A stretch of DNA of 6,591 nt from an uncultured Eubacteriales bacterium (GTDB lineage: Bacteria; Bacillota; Clostridia; Oscillospirales; Acutalibacteraceae). Numbering within the stretch: the stretch's first letter is position 1; every line of letters begins with the position of its first letter. Position numbers and translations under genes: made by a program. Shown one piece after another: positions 1 through 4,739 of this stretch. The stretch spans positions 1 through 6,591 of the forward strand of contig ONXZ01000078.1 of NCBI GenBank assembly GCA_900321905.1, in the 5' to 3' direction. Under the pieces are notes generated by a model that was not told where the DNA came from, searched no databases, and saw nothing but the letters and a program-made list of their open reading frames with translations.

Positions 1-2
1 AT

Positions 3-380
3 ATCGGAGTCGACGCCTGCGCCTCCAACCTGATGCGGCCGGCCATGTACGGAGCCTACCACCACATCACCGTGCTGGGTAAAGAAAAGGAGCCTTTAGA
101 CCACGTCTACGACGTGACAGGCGCCCTATGCGAGAACAACGATAAATTTGCGGTCGACCGGCCACTGCCCAAGATCGACATTGGCGACTATCTTGTCATC
201 CATGATACCGGCGCCCATGGTTTTTCTATGGGATACAACTATAACGGCAAATTAAAGAGCGCTGAACTTCTGCTCAAGGAGAACGGTGAAGTAGAGTTAA
301 TCAGACGCGCGGAAACTCCGAAAGATTATTTTTCCACCTTTGATTGCTTTGATTTTTATAGCGATTTAATAAGTGAATAA
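3..380 (+). CDS. lysA: Diaminopimelate decarboxylase, C-terminal part (5' end outside window)
   Basis: This is the last 125 codons of a PLP-dependent, fold-type III decarboxylase that converts meso-diaminopimelate to L-lysine in the cytoplasm. The reading frame is already open at the window edge. The visible part is the C-terminal beta-barrel. It carries CENNDKFA, the family's CESGD-like motif whose Cys reaches into the partner subunit's active site. It also has DRPLPKIDIGDYLVI, then the HDTGAHGFSMGYNYN segment that in this family supplies the Tyr contacting PLP. The CENND form differs from the textbook CESGD, but I believe it is a known variant. The PLP lysine lies upstream and is not visible. 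Codon use is strongly G/C-ending in the first 60 codons, unlike the rest of the window. A hairpin terminator follows eight bases after the stop, so this is the last gene of its transcript. The family call is firm; carboxynorspermidine decarboxylase, a relative, is less likely. Confidence 0.9.
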   Translation: MGVDACASNLMRPAMYGAYHHITVLGKEKEPLDHVYDVTGALCENNDKFAVDRPLPKIDIGDYLVIHDTGAHGFSMGYNYNGKLKSAELLLKENGEVELIRRAETPKDYFSTFDCFDFYSDLISE

Positions 381-387
381 GATTTGT

Positions 388-416
388 AAAAACCTTCTAA
401 TTTATAGAAGGTTTTT
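388..416 (+). terminator. Rho-independent terminator of lysA
   Basis: A perfect 12-bp stem (AAAAACCTTCTA with TAGAAGGTTTTT) closes a 5-nt loop (ATTTA) and ends in a T5 run, just after the lysA stop. The A/T-rich flanks of the stem mean it could also work on the minus strand, but no minus-strand gene needs it. Confidence 0.85.
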
Positions 417-418
417 GC

Positions 419-447
419 TTTACTTTTATTCATATTAATGTTATTAT
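419..447 (+). promoter_or_regulatory. Putative sigma-A promoter of the beta-helix protein gene
   Basis: A -35-like TTTACT (419-424) and a -10-like TATTAT (442-447) are separated by exactly 17 bp. They sit immediately downstream of the lysA terminator and about 30 bases before the ATG of the next gene. In A/T-rich DNA such matches occur by chance, so the spacing and position carry most of the weight. Confidence 0.5.
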
Positions 448-477
448 AGTATTAGAAAATAATAAGGGGTGATTACT

Positions 478-2076
478 ATGACAATGAAAACCGGCACAAA
501 AGCAAGATTTGCTTCAATTTTGTTAGCGCTTGTTCTTGCAGTTTCAATAGTTATACCTGTTTCACTTTTTGAGGGAACAGAACTTTTTGAACCCACAACT
601 GTTTTTGCTGCTGCGAAAAAGCCGACTTATACAATCGGTCCTTCTTCAAAGCCTTATAACAAAAAGATATTAAAGTATTCAACTTATAATAAGTATTCTA
701 AGCACTGGTATCTTTTCAGATCGTATATGGAACGCCTTGAAAAAACCGGCGGCGGCACATTGGTAGTTAAAAAAGGTACATACAATCTGCCAATATGCGT
801 TAATGTTCCGTCAAATGTTACGATTAAGTTCCAAAACGGTGTTGTTATAAAAAAGACTACTGCTACAGGCAATAAAAACCTGCACGCTAACGGTATGCTT
901 TTTCAACTTATCACGCCAAAAAAAGCCAATAAGTCTAATGCTGTAACTAACTATAACGGTACAAAAAATGTTAAGTTTATCGGTAGCGGTACTGTAAAGT
1001 TTGTTATGTTGAAAAAGCGCAATTTATGCGCAATCATTATGGCTCAAAACCAAAATGTCACATTTAAAGGCATTACTTTCACAAACGGCGGCGGTCACTA
1101 CTTTGAACTTGACGCAAGCAAGAATGTTCTTATTGATTCATGCTCGTTTGCAAATATGTTTAATAATGAGAAAACTTGCGAAGCGATTAATGTTGATACA
1201 CCTGACTTAGCGACAGGCGGTTTTCATCATAAGTGGAGCAAAAAGGACAAAAATCCTAACGTTAATGTAACTATTCAGAATTGCAGATTCAGCAATATGA
1301 ATAAAGCAATTGGTACTCATAAATACAGCCAGAACAGTAAAGGCGCTAATATGATGCATACCAATATAAAAATCATTAATAACAGATTTATTAACGTCAG
1401 AGGATACGAAGGTGCTATTTGTTGCTTTAACTGGAAATCTCCGGTAATTACCGGCAATGTATTCATCGGCAACGGCACTGAAAAAAGAACTTTTGCTATT
1501 GCTGCTCTAAGCGTTGTTTCGCCTACAATTAAGAATAATACAATGCAGAAGTATGCTAATTCAATTATTATTCGTCGCGGATTTACTGCGGACGGTTATA
1601 AAGCACCCGCAGCTATCAGTATAACTGACGCACAGAAAAAACTTCTGTCAACAAATAAGTATAAGTACAATACAATTACAACAAGTTCGGCTCAGATTAC
1701 AACTTTCCCATACTGGGAGTCAGGCAAAATGACTTTGGTTGAACTTACCGTATACGGTGCGCCTAAACCAAAGCCGACAACTCCTTCAGAGTTGCCTTCT
1801 CAGCCGGAAGAACCTTCAAATCCGGAAGAGCCATCTAACCCAGACGAGCCATCGAATCCGGATGAACCGTCAAATCCAGACGAGCCGTCGAATCCAGACG
1901 AGCCGTCGAATCCAGACGAGCCGTCGAATCCGGATGAACCTTCAAACCCAGACGAGCCATCAAATCCGGATGAACCTTCAAACCCTGACAACAATGAAAA
2001 TCAGCAGGGCGAGGGTGATTCAAACAAGACGGCATCGCCGATTGTTCGATTCTTAAAAATGATTTTTGATTTTTAA
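478..2076 (+). CDS. Secreted right-handed parallel beta-helix protein with PSNPDE repeat tail
   Basis: The product is 532 aa, taking the ATG at 478 as start: AAGGGG at 464-469 lies 8 bases ahead of it. A basic N-terminus, a hydrophobic stretch (about residues 11-30) and VFAAAKK (about 43-48) form a signal peptide likely cut near the AAA. Residues ~90-130 (GGGTLVVKKGTYNLPICV...VTIKFQNGVVI) are the typical opening of pectate-lyase/polygalacturonase-like beta-helices. Coil-like rungs follow to ~370, for example NVTFKGITFTNGGGHYFEL and NVLIDSCSF, with Asn/Gly-rich turns. The fold is used by polysaccharide lyases, hydrolases and surface adhesins. I cannot assign a catalytic site or a substrate. 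A proline-rich linker then carries ten PSNP(D/E)(E/N) units (~446-505). After a polar stretch the protein ends in SPIVRFLKMIFDF. I see no LPXTG, dockerin or S-layer domain. The gene has its own promoter and terminator, so it is probably expressed alone. Fold and secretion are well supported; function is unknown. Confidence 0.85.
   Translation: MTMKTGTKARFASILLALVLAVSIVIPVSLFEGTELFEPTTVFAAAKKPTYTIGPSSKPYNKKILKYSTYNKYSKHWYLFRSYMERLEKTGGGTLVVKKGTYNLPICVNVPSNVTIKFQNGVVIKKTTATGNKNLHANGMLFQLITPKKANKSNAVTNYNGTKNVKFIGSGTVKFVMLKKRNLCAIIMAQNQNVTFKGITFTNGGGHYFELDASKNVLIDSCSFANMFNNEKTCEAINVDTPDLATGGFHHKWSKKDKNPNVNVTIQNCRFSNMNKAIGTHKYSQNSKGANMMHTNIKIINNRFINVRGYEGAICCFNWKSPVITGNVFIGNGTEKRTFAIAALSVVSPTIKNNTMQKYANSIIIRRGFTADGYKAPAAISITDAQKKLLSTNKYKYNTITTSSAQITTFPYWESGKMTLVELTVYGAPKPKPTTPSELPSQPEEPSNPEEPSNPDEPSNPDEPSNPDEPSNPDEPSNPDEPSNPDEPSNPDEPSNPDEPSNPDNNENQQGEGDSNKTASPIVRFLKMIFDF
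1813..1992 (+). repeat. Ten tandem 18-bp units encoding PSNPDE
   Basis: There are ten in-frame 18-bp units starting at 1813 and every 18 bases thereafter. The first unit encodes PSNPEE, eight encode PSNPDE and the last PSNPDN. Synonymous positions vary between units (cct/cca/ccg, tca/tcg, gacgag/gatgaa), except that units 1885-1902 and 1903-1920 are identical. This mix suggests an old array with recent local copying, and the number of units is likely to vary between strains. It encodes an extended acidic proline-rich linker. Confidence 0.9.
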
Positions 2077-2103
2077 GTTTTATACAAAAAAATACAAATA
2101 ATT

Positions 2104-2130
2104 AAAATCTCCGTTAATTCGGAGATTTTT
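2104..2130 (+). terminator. Rho-independent terminator after the beta-helix gene
   Basis: A perfect 10-bp stem (AAAATCTCCG with CGGAGATTTT) with loop TTAATT ends in a T5 run. It lies 27 bases after the stop codon and separates this gene from the yerC operon. Confidence 0.88.
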
Positions 2131-2132
2131 AC

Positions 2133-2161
2133 TTTACATTCACACTTTAATGTGTTAAAAT
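2133..2161 (+). promoter_or_regulatory. Strong sigma-A-type promoter of the yerC-methyltransferase-hslO operon
   Basis: TTTACA (2133-2138) and TAAAAT (2156-2161) are 17 bp apart, and TG at 2153-2154 forms an extended -10 element. The spacer contains an inverted repeat, ACAC (2142-2145) and GTGT (2152-2155). This is where a repressor would block RNA polymerase, so it is a candidate operator. Which protein binds there cannot be told from the sequence; autoregulation by YerC is one possibility. Confidence 0.65.
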
Positions 2162-2189
2162 ATGTATCAGAAATTTTGGAGGAAGTCAG

Positions 2190-2498
2190 ATGAAAGAGAA
2201 ATTCCTTAATAACAAAAATGTAGATTTTCTTTATGATGCAATTCTATCACTTGAAAACAAAGAGGAGTGCTCAGCCTTTTTTGAGGACCTTTGCACAGTG
2301 CAGGAATTGCAAACTTTGTCGCAGCGCATTGCTGTTGCTAAAATGCTGTCTGAAAAACGCGTTTACACTGATATTGTTAATGAAACCGGCGCATCAACTG
2401 CTACTATCAGCCGTGTAAATCGCTCACTTCAGTACGGAAGCGACGGTTACGATATTATTTTTGACAGAATTCAGAAGGACAGCGATGAGCAGTTATAA
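2190..2498 (+). CDS. yerC: YerC/YecD-type TrpR-family DNA-binding regulator
   Basis: This is a 102-aa, all-helical protein of the Trp-repressor superfamily, YerC/YecD branch (close to the usual ~100 aa). The segment ELQTLSQRIAVAKML (~39-53) and the helix-turn-helix VYTDIVNETGASTATISRVNRSL (~58-80) match the family's conserved core. The branch is common in Firmicutes and the protein presumably dimerises on a palindromic operator. The ligand and targets cannot be read from the sequence, and I would not assume tryptophan. The start is set by GGAGGAA at 2178-2184, five bases before the ATG. It is the first gene of a three-gene operon, and its last 14 bases overlap the methyltransferase start, implying translational coupling. 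Family assignment is secure; the regulon is unknown. Confidence 0.9.
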   Translation: MKEKFLNNKNVDFLYDAILSLENKEECSAFFEDLCTVQELQTLSQRIAVAKMLSEKRVYTDIVNETGASTATISRVNRSLQYGSDGYDIIFDRIQKDSDEQL

Positions 2499-3228
2499 TG
2501 CGTTTGCGCAGTTCTACGACACATTAACGGATAATGTTGACTACAAAGTCAGGAGTGAGTACATTTCTGACTTTTTTTCACGGTGTGGAGTAAACGGTGG
2601 CGAAGCACTTGACCTCGCTTGCGGCACAGGCAGCGTCAGCGCCTTCCTTGCTAAAAGCGGGTTTAATGTAACAGGTCTTGATTTGTCTGATGAAATGCTG
2701 ACTGTCGCTGCGTCGAAGAATATAGAAAACGCAACGTTTATCAAAGGCGATATGACTGACTTTGAACTGCCGTATTCTGTTGATTGCTGCGTTTGCTCGC
2801 TTGATGCAATTAACCATCTTATTGATTTTAACGATGTTGTTAAATGTTTTAAATGTGTTAATAAGTCGCTGAAAGACGGCGGAGTGTTTGTTTTTGACGT
2901 CAACACACAGTATAAGCACAGGGAAGTGCTGTTTGATAATGCCTTTGTTTATGATGAGGATGATTTTTTCCTCGCATGGGATAACGAGTATGAGGACGAT
3001 GATATAGTTAAAATATATCTCGATTTCTTTGTGTTTAACGGCAAAAACTACGACAGATTCAGCGAGGTTGTGACTGAGCGTGCATACAGTATTGATTTAA
3101 TTAAAGAAGCGCTAATAAATACAGGTTTTGAGTTTATCGGCGTATATGACGAACTGACTGAAAATCCTCCGCGTGAGGACAGCGAGCGAATATATTTTGT
3201 TTGCAGAAAGGGAAGTACAAATGGGTAA
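2485..3228 (+). CDS. Class I SAM-dependent methyltransferase
   Basis: The product is a 247-aa cytosolic methyltransferase with a Rossmann-like fold. Motif I is LDLACGTGS (42-50). The acidic residue that usually binds the SAM ribose is D66 in VTGLDLSDEML, the adenine-side motif is FIKGDMTDF (85-93), and SLDAINHL (105-112) resembles motif IV. The region after ~145 is acidic and aromatic-rich (YDEDDFFLAWDNEYEDDDIVKIYLDFF). It probably forms the substrate-binding insertion seen in this small-molecule/tRNA-type family; the substrate is not identifiable. The ATG at 2485 is chosen because AGAAGG lies at 2473-2478; an upstream in-frame TTG at 2461 has no ribosome site. It overlaps yerC by 14 bases and hslO by 8 bases, so all three are translationally coupled. 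The enzyme class is firm, its role unknown. Confidence 0.88.
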   Translation: MSSYNAFAQFYDTLTDNVDYKVRSEYISDFFSRCGVNGGEALDLACGTGSVSAFLAKSGFNVTGLDLSDEMLTVAASKNIENATFIKGDMTDFELPYSVDCCVCSLDAINHLIDFNDVVKCFKCVNKSLKDGGVFVFDVNTQYKHREVLFDNAFVYDEDDFFLAWDNEYEDDDIVKIYLDFFVFNGKNYDRFSEVVTERAYSIDLIKEALINTGFEFIGVYDELTENPPREDSERIYFVCRKGSTNG

Positions 3229-4102
3229 AATTGTTAGATATATAATGACTGACGGCAGTGCATTTGTAATTGCAACAGACAGCACTGACATAATTGCAGA
3301 AATGGAGCAGATTCACAAAACATCAGCAACAGTTACGGCTGCTCTCGGCAGACTGACCACTGCTGCTTCGATGATGGGAGACATGCTAAAAAGCGCAGAT
3401 GACAGCATTACGTTGCGCATTAACGGTGGTGGCGCTACAGGCGACCTCATTGCAGTTTCTGACTCGCAGGGCAATCCGCGTGCTTATGTGCAAAACCCTG
3501 TTGTCGAAATTCCGCTTAACGCTAAAGGCAAACTCGATGTAAGCGGAGCAGTTGGCACTGACGGTCAACTATATGTCATTAAAGATATTGGTATGAAAGA
3601 GCCGTATGTTGGACAGACGCCAATTGTTAGCGGCGAAATTGCCGAAGATATTACAAACTACTTTGCCACAAGCGAACAGACACCTTCAGTCTGCGCGCTC
3701 GGCGTACTTGTTAATCCTGATTTAACTGTTAAACATGCGGGCGGTTATATTATTCAACTTCTCCCAAGTTGCGAGGATGAAATAATTGATAGAATCGAGC
3801 AGAATATTGCAACTATTCCATCTGTAACAGAGATGCTTGAAAAAGGAATGAACGCAGACGATATTGCAAAAACTGCAATGAATGGGCTTGAAATTGAAAA
3901 ACTTGATGAAAGCGACACGTCATATAAATGTAACTGTTCCAAAGAACGTGTTGAAAATGCACTGATAAGCACCGGAATTGACAATCTCAGGGAAATGGCT
4001 GAGAGCGACGAGGACACGGAAGTACAGTGTCATTTTTGCAACAAAACATATGTTTTTACTCCAAGTGATGTTAAAAAGCTGATTAAGTCAGCCACAAAAT
4101 AG
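3221..4102 (+). CDS. hslO: Hsp33 redox-regulated holdase chaperone
   Basis: The product is 293 aa, the normal length of Hsp33. This cytosolic chaperone becomes active on oxidation and holds unfolding proteins during oxidative stress. The N-terminal domain shows family features (VRYIMTDGSAF, the ALGRLTTAASMMGDMLK helix, ITLRINGGGATGDLIAVSDSQGNPRAYV, and SEQTPSVCALGVLV). The C-terminal redox switch is complete: CNC (C237, C239) and CHFC (C270, C273), the zinc-binding CxC...CxxC set that forms disulfides on oxidation. The ATG at 3221 is preceded by AAAGGG (3207-3212). A GTG at 3173 in the same frame would add 16 residues inside the preceding gene and is rejected. It is last in the yerC operon. 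No convincing terminator follows, so some readthrough into the tRNA operon is possible. Confidence 0.96.
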   Translation: MGKIVRYIMTDGSAFVIATDSTDIIAEMEQIHKTSATVTAALGRLTTAASMMGDMLKSADDSITLRINGGGATGDLIAVSDSQGNPRAYVQNPVVEIPLNAKGKLDVSGAVGTDGQLYVIKDIGMKEPYVGQTPIVSGEIAEDITNYFATSEQTPSVCALGVLVNPDLTVKHAGGYIIQLLPSCEDEIIDRIEQNIATIPSVTEMLEKGMNADDIAKTAMNGLEIEKLDESDTSYKCNCSKERVENALISTGIDNLREMAESDEDTEVQCHFCNKTYVFTPSDVKKLIKSATK

Positions 4103-4123
4103 TTAATTTTTTTAAAAAAAGTG

Positions 4124-4152
4124 TTGACTTTTATTTGATATTATTGTATTAT
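4124..4152 (+). promoter_or_regulatory. Promoter of the tRNA operon
   Basis: TTGACT (4124-4129) and TATTAT (4147-4152) are 17 bp apart, about 28 bases before the first tRNA. Transcription would begin near 4159, just before a perfect 6-bp hairpin (GTCGCT/AGCGAC, 4160-4174, 3-nt loop). The pre-tRNA would therefore start with a folded 5' end. No stringent GC-rich discriminator is obvious beyond GCCG. Confidence 0.75.
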
Positions 4153-4179
4153 ATAAGCCGTCGCTGATAGCGACAATTC

Positions 4180-4255
4180 GGGAGCATAGCTCAGCTGGGA
4201 GAGCATCTGCCTTACAAGCAGAGGGTCACAGGTTCGAGCCCTGTTGTTCCCACCA
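4180..4255 (+). tRNA. tRNA-Val(TAC)
   Basis: This is a complete 76-nt cloverleaf with the CCA encoded. The acceptor GGGAGCA pairs with TGTTCCC (one G-U), the D stem is GCTC/GAGC, the anticodon stem is TCTGC/GCAGA and the loop CTTACAA places TAC at 4213-4215. The T arm is ACAGG-TTCGAGC-CCTGT. It decodes GUA and, with modification, other valine codons. It is first in the five-tRNA operon. Confidence 0.97.
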
Positions 4256-4259
4256 AGTT

Positions 4260-4283
4260 CCGAAGCAGGGAAACCTGCTTCGG
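4260..4283 (+). other. Perfect 10-bp hairpin with GAAA tetraloop between tRNA-Val and tRNA-Asp
   Basis: CCGAAGCAGG pairs perfectly with CCTGCTTCGG around a GAAA (GNRA) tetraloop. It starts four bases after the tRNA-Val CCA and is followed by GATAAATAAG, not by a T-run, so it is not a standard terminator. It may guide tRNA processing, slow exonucleases or attenuate transcription. These roles are inferred; only the structure is seen. Confidence 0.7.
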
Positions 4284-4305
4284 GATAAATAAGAATGGTT
4301 CAAAT

Positions 4306-4382
4306 GGCCCGGTAGTTCAGTTGGTTAGAACGCCAGCCTGTCACGCTGGAGGTCGACGGTTCGAGCCCGTTCCGGGTCGCCA
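4306..4382 (+). tRNA. tRNA-Asp(GTC)
   Basis: This is a 77-nt cloverleaf with encoded CCA. The acceptor GGCCCGG pairs with CCGGGTC, the D stem is GTTC/GAAC, the anticodon loop CTGTCAC carries GTC at 4340-4342, and the T arm is GACGG-TTCGAGC-CCGTT. G is the discriminator base, as expected for aspartate tRNA. It follows tRNA-Val after 50 bases and precedes tRNA-Phe by 5 bases. Confidence 0.97.
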
Positions 4383-4387
4383 TTTGT

Positions 4388-4463
<76 letters not shown>

Positions 4464-4467
4464 ATTT

Positions 4468-4543
4468 GCGGATTTAGCTCATCCGGTAGAGCGTCACCTT
4501 GCCAAGGTGAAGGTAGCGAGTTCGAGTCTCGTAATCCGCTCCA
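4468..4543 (+). tRNA. tRNA-Gly(GCC)
   Basis: This is a 76-nt cloverleaf with encoded CCA. The acceptor GCGGATT pairs with AATCCGC, the D stem is GCTC/GAGC, the anticodon stem is TCACC/GGTGA and the loop TTGCCAA carries GCC at 4501-4503. The T arm is GCGAG-TTCGAGT-CTCGT. The gene is intact, but its last 21 bases and the 12 bases beyond are repeated 169 bp downstream, so its 3' end appears to have served as a recombination or duplication site. Confidence 0.97.
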
Positions 4544-4555
4544 TTTTTTTACCAT
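4523..4555 (+). repeat. 33-bp direct repeat, copy 1 (attL-like, completes tRNA-Gly)
   Basis: It begins at the CGAG of the tRNA-Gly T-loop, runs through the acceptor strand and CCA, and ends with T7-ACCAT. It is identical base for base to 4692-4724. The match stops sharply at both ends: the preceding base is T here and G there, the following base T here and C there. Confidence 0.95.
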
Positions 4556-4607
4556 TGTGAAATTTAACCGTTTCTCTTTGGTAAATAGTTATTTCACGAC
4601 TCGAACA

Positions 4608-4657
4608 GGGCAATTTGCTTGCAAATAGCAATAGTTCAGTGAACTATTGCGTTGCCC
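4608..4657. repeat. Closed stem holding two hairpins (cruciform-like)
   Basis: The outer stem GGGCAA/TTGCCC (6 bp) encloses two palindromes. The first is TTTGC-TT-GCAAA (4614-4625), more realistically TTTG/CAAA with a 4-nt loop. The second is GCAATAGTTC-AGT-GAACTATTGC (4628-4650), a perfect 10-bp stem. Nearly every base in the 50-bp block is paired, and it can fold on either strand or as RNA. Confidence 0.8.
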
Positions 4658-4666
4658 GCGTGCGTG

Positions 4667-4690
4667 TCGGCGAGCGCGAAAGCGAGCCGA
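4667..4690. repeat. GC-rich interrupted hairpin with GAAA loop
   Basis: TCGGC (4667-4671) pairs with GCCGA (4686-4690), and inside it CGC/GCG closes a GAAA loop (4678-4681). GCGAGC occurs on both arms as a direct repeat (4670-4675, 4682-4687), so alternative pairings exist. It directly abuts copy 2 of the tRNA-Gly repeat. Confidence 0.6.
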
Positions 4691-4691
4691 G

Positions 4692-4724
4692 CGAGTCTCG
4701 TAATCCGCTCCATTTTTTTACCAT
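4692..4724 (+). repeat. 33-bp direct repeat, copy 2 (attR-like; tRNA-Gly 3'-end fragment)
   Basis: This is a perfect copy of 4523-4555, holding the tRNA-Gly 3' T-arm strand, acceptor strand, TCCA, T7 and ACCAT, with no 5' tRNA half in front of it. It looks like the original chromosomal continuation. Its TTTTACCAT (4716-4724) forms a perfect 9-bp stem with ATGGTAAAA (4731-4739), a symmetry that copy 1 has lost. Confidence 0.95.
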
Positions 4725-4739
4725 CTTCTTATGGTAAAA
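4716..4739 (+). other. 9-bp hairpin between the tRNA-Gly fragment and tRNA-Cys
   Basis: TTTTACCAT and ATGGTAAAA pair perfectly around CTTCTT. With no GC-rich core and no trailing T-run it is a weak terminator at best. It probably was the spacer hairpin between tRNA-Gly and tRNA-Cys before the insertion or duplication. Confidence 0.6.

Larger units (their letters stand above)
4556..4691. mobile_element. 136-bp palindrome-rich insert at the tRNA-Gly 3' end (candidate mini-element)
   Basis: The segment lies between two 33-bp perfect repeats of the tRNA-Gly 3' end and codes for nothing convincing. Its left half is A/T-rich and contains GTGAAAT (4557-4563) paired with ATTTCAC (4591-4597). Next comes GACTCGAAC (4598-4606), a 9-bp inverted copy of the tRNA-Gly T-loop (4520-4528). 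Then comes a stem, GGGCAA/TTGCCC (4608-4613, 4652-4657), enclosing two hairpins. The last ~45 bases are very GC-rich (36 of 50 bases from 4651 to 4700) and form a hairpin with a GAAA loop. Repeat-flanked insertion at a tRNA 3' end is the hallmark of tyrosine-integrase elements, but no integrase fits here. It may be a non-autonomous element, an island remnant, or a structured local duplication. Mobility is inferred, not shown. Confidence 0.55.

Noticed and set aside
469..477. GTG at 469 as start of the beta-helix protein
   Set aside because: It overlaps the AAGGGG ribosome site itself. The ATG at 478 has proper spacing.
1813..1992. Possible CRISPR array
   Set aside because: The units are contiguous 18-bp in-frame codon repeats with no spacers and they encode a protein linker.
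1739..2056. Long open frames in other frames and on the minus strand over the repeat region
   Set aside because: An 18-bp repeat leaves every frame either open or stopped in every unit, so open shadow frames with Arg/Ser- or Gly/Ser-rich repeats are expected. None has a ribosome site.
3173..3220. GTG at 3173 as start of hslO
   Set aside because: It adds 16 residues inside the methyltransferase gene that do not resemble the Hsp33 start. The ATG at 3221 has a good ribosome site and gives the family's normal length.
4103..4120. Terminator for hslO at the T7-A7 tract
   Set aside because: It is only A-T pairing with no loop and no GC core. It more likely belongs to the UP-like region of the tRNA promoter.
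4608..4657. Integron attC site
   Set aside because: There are no recognisable R'/R'' core sites (GTTRRRY / RYYYAAC), no extrahelical-base pattern, and no cassette gene or integron integrase nearby.
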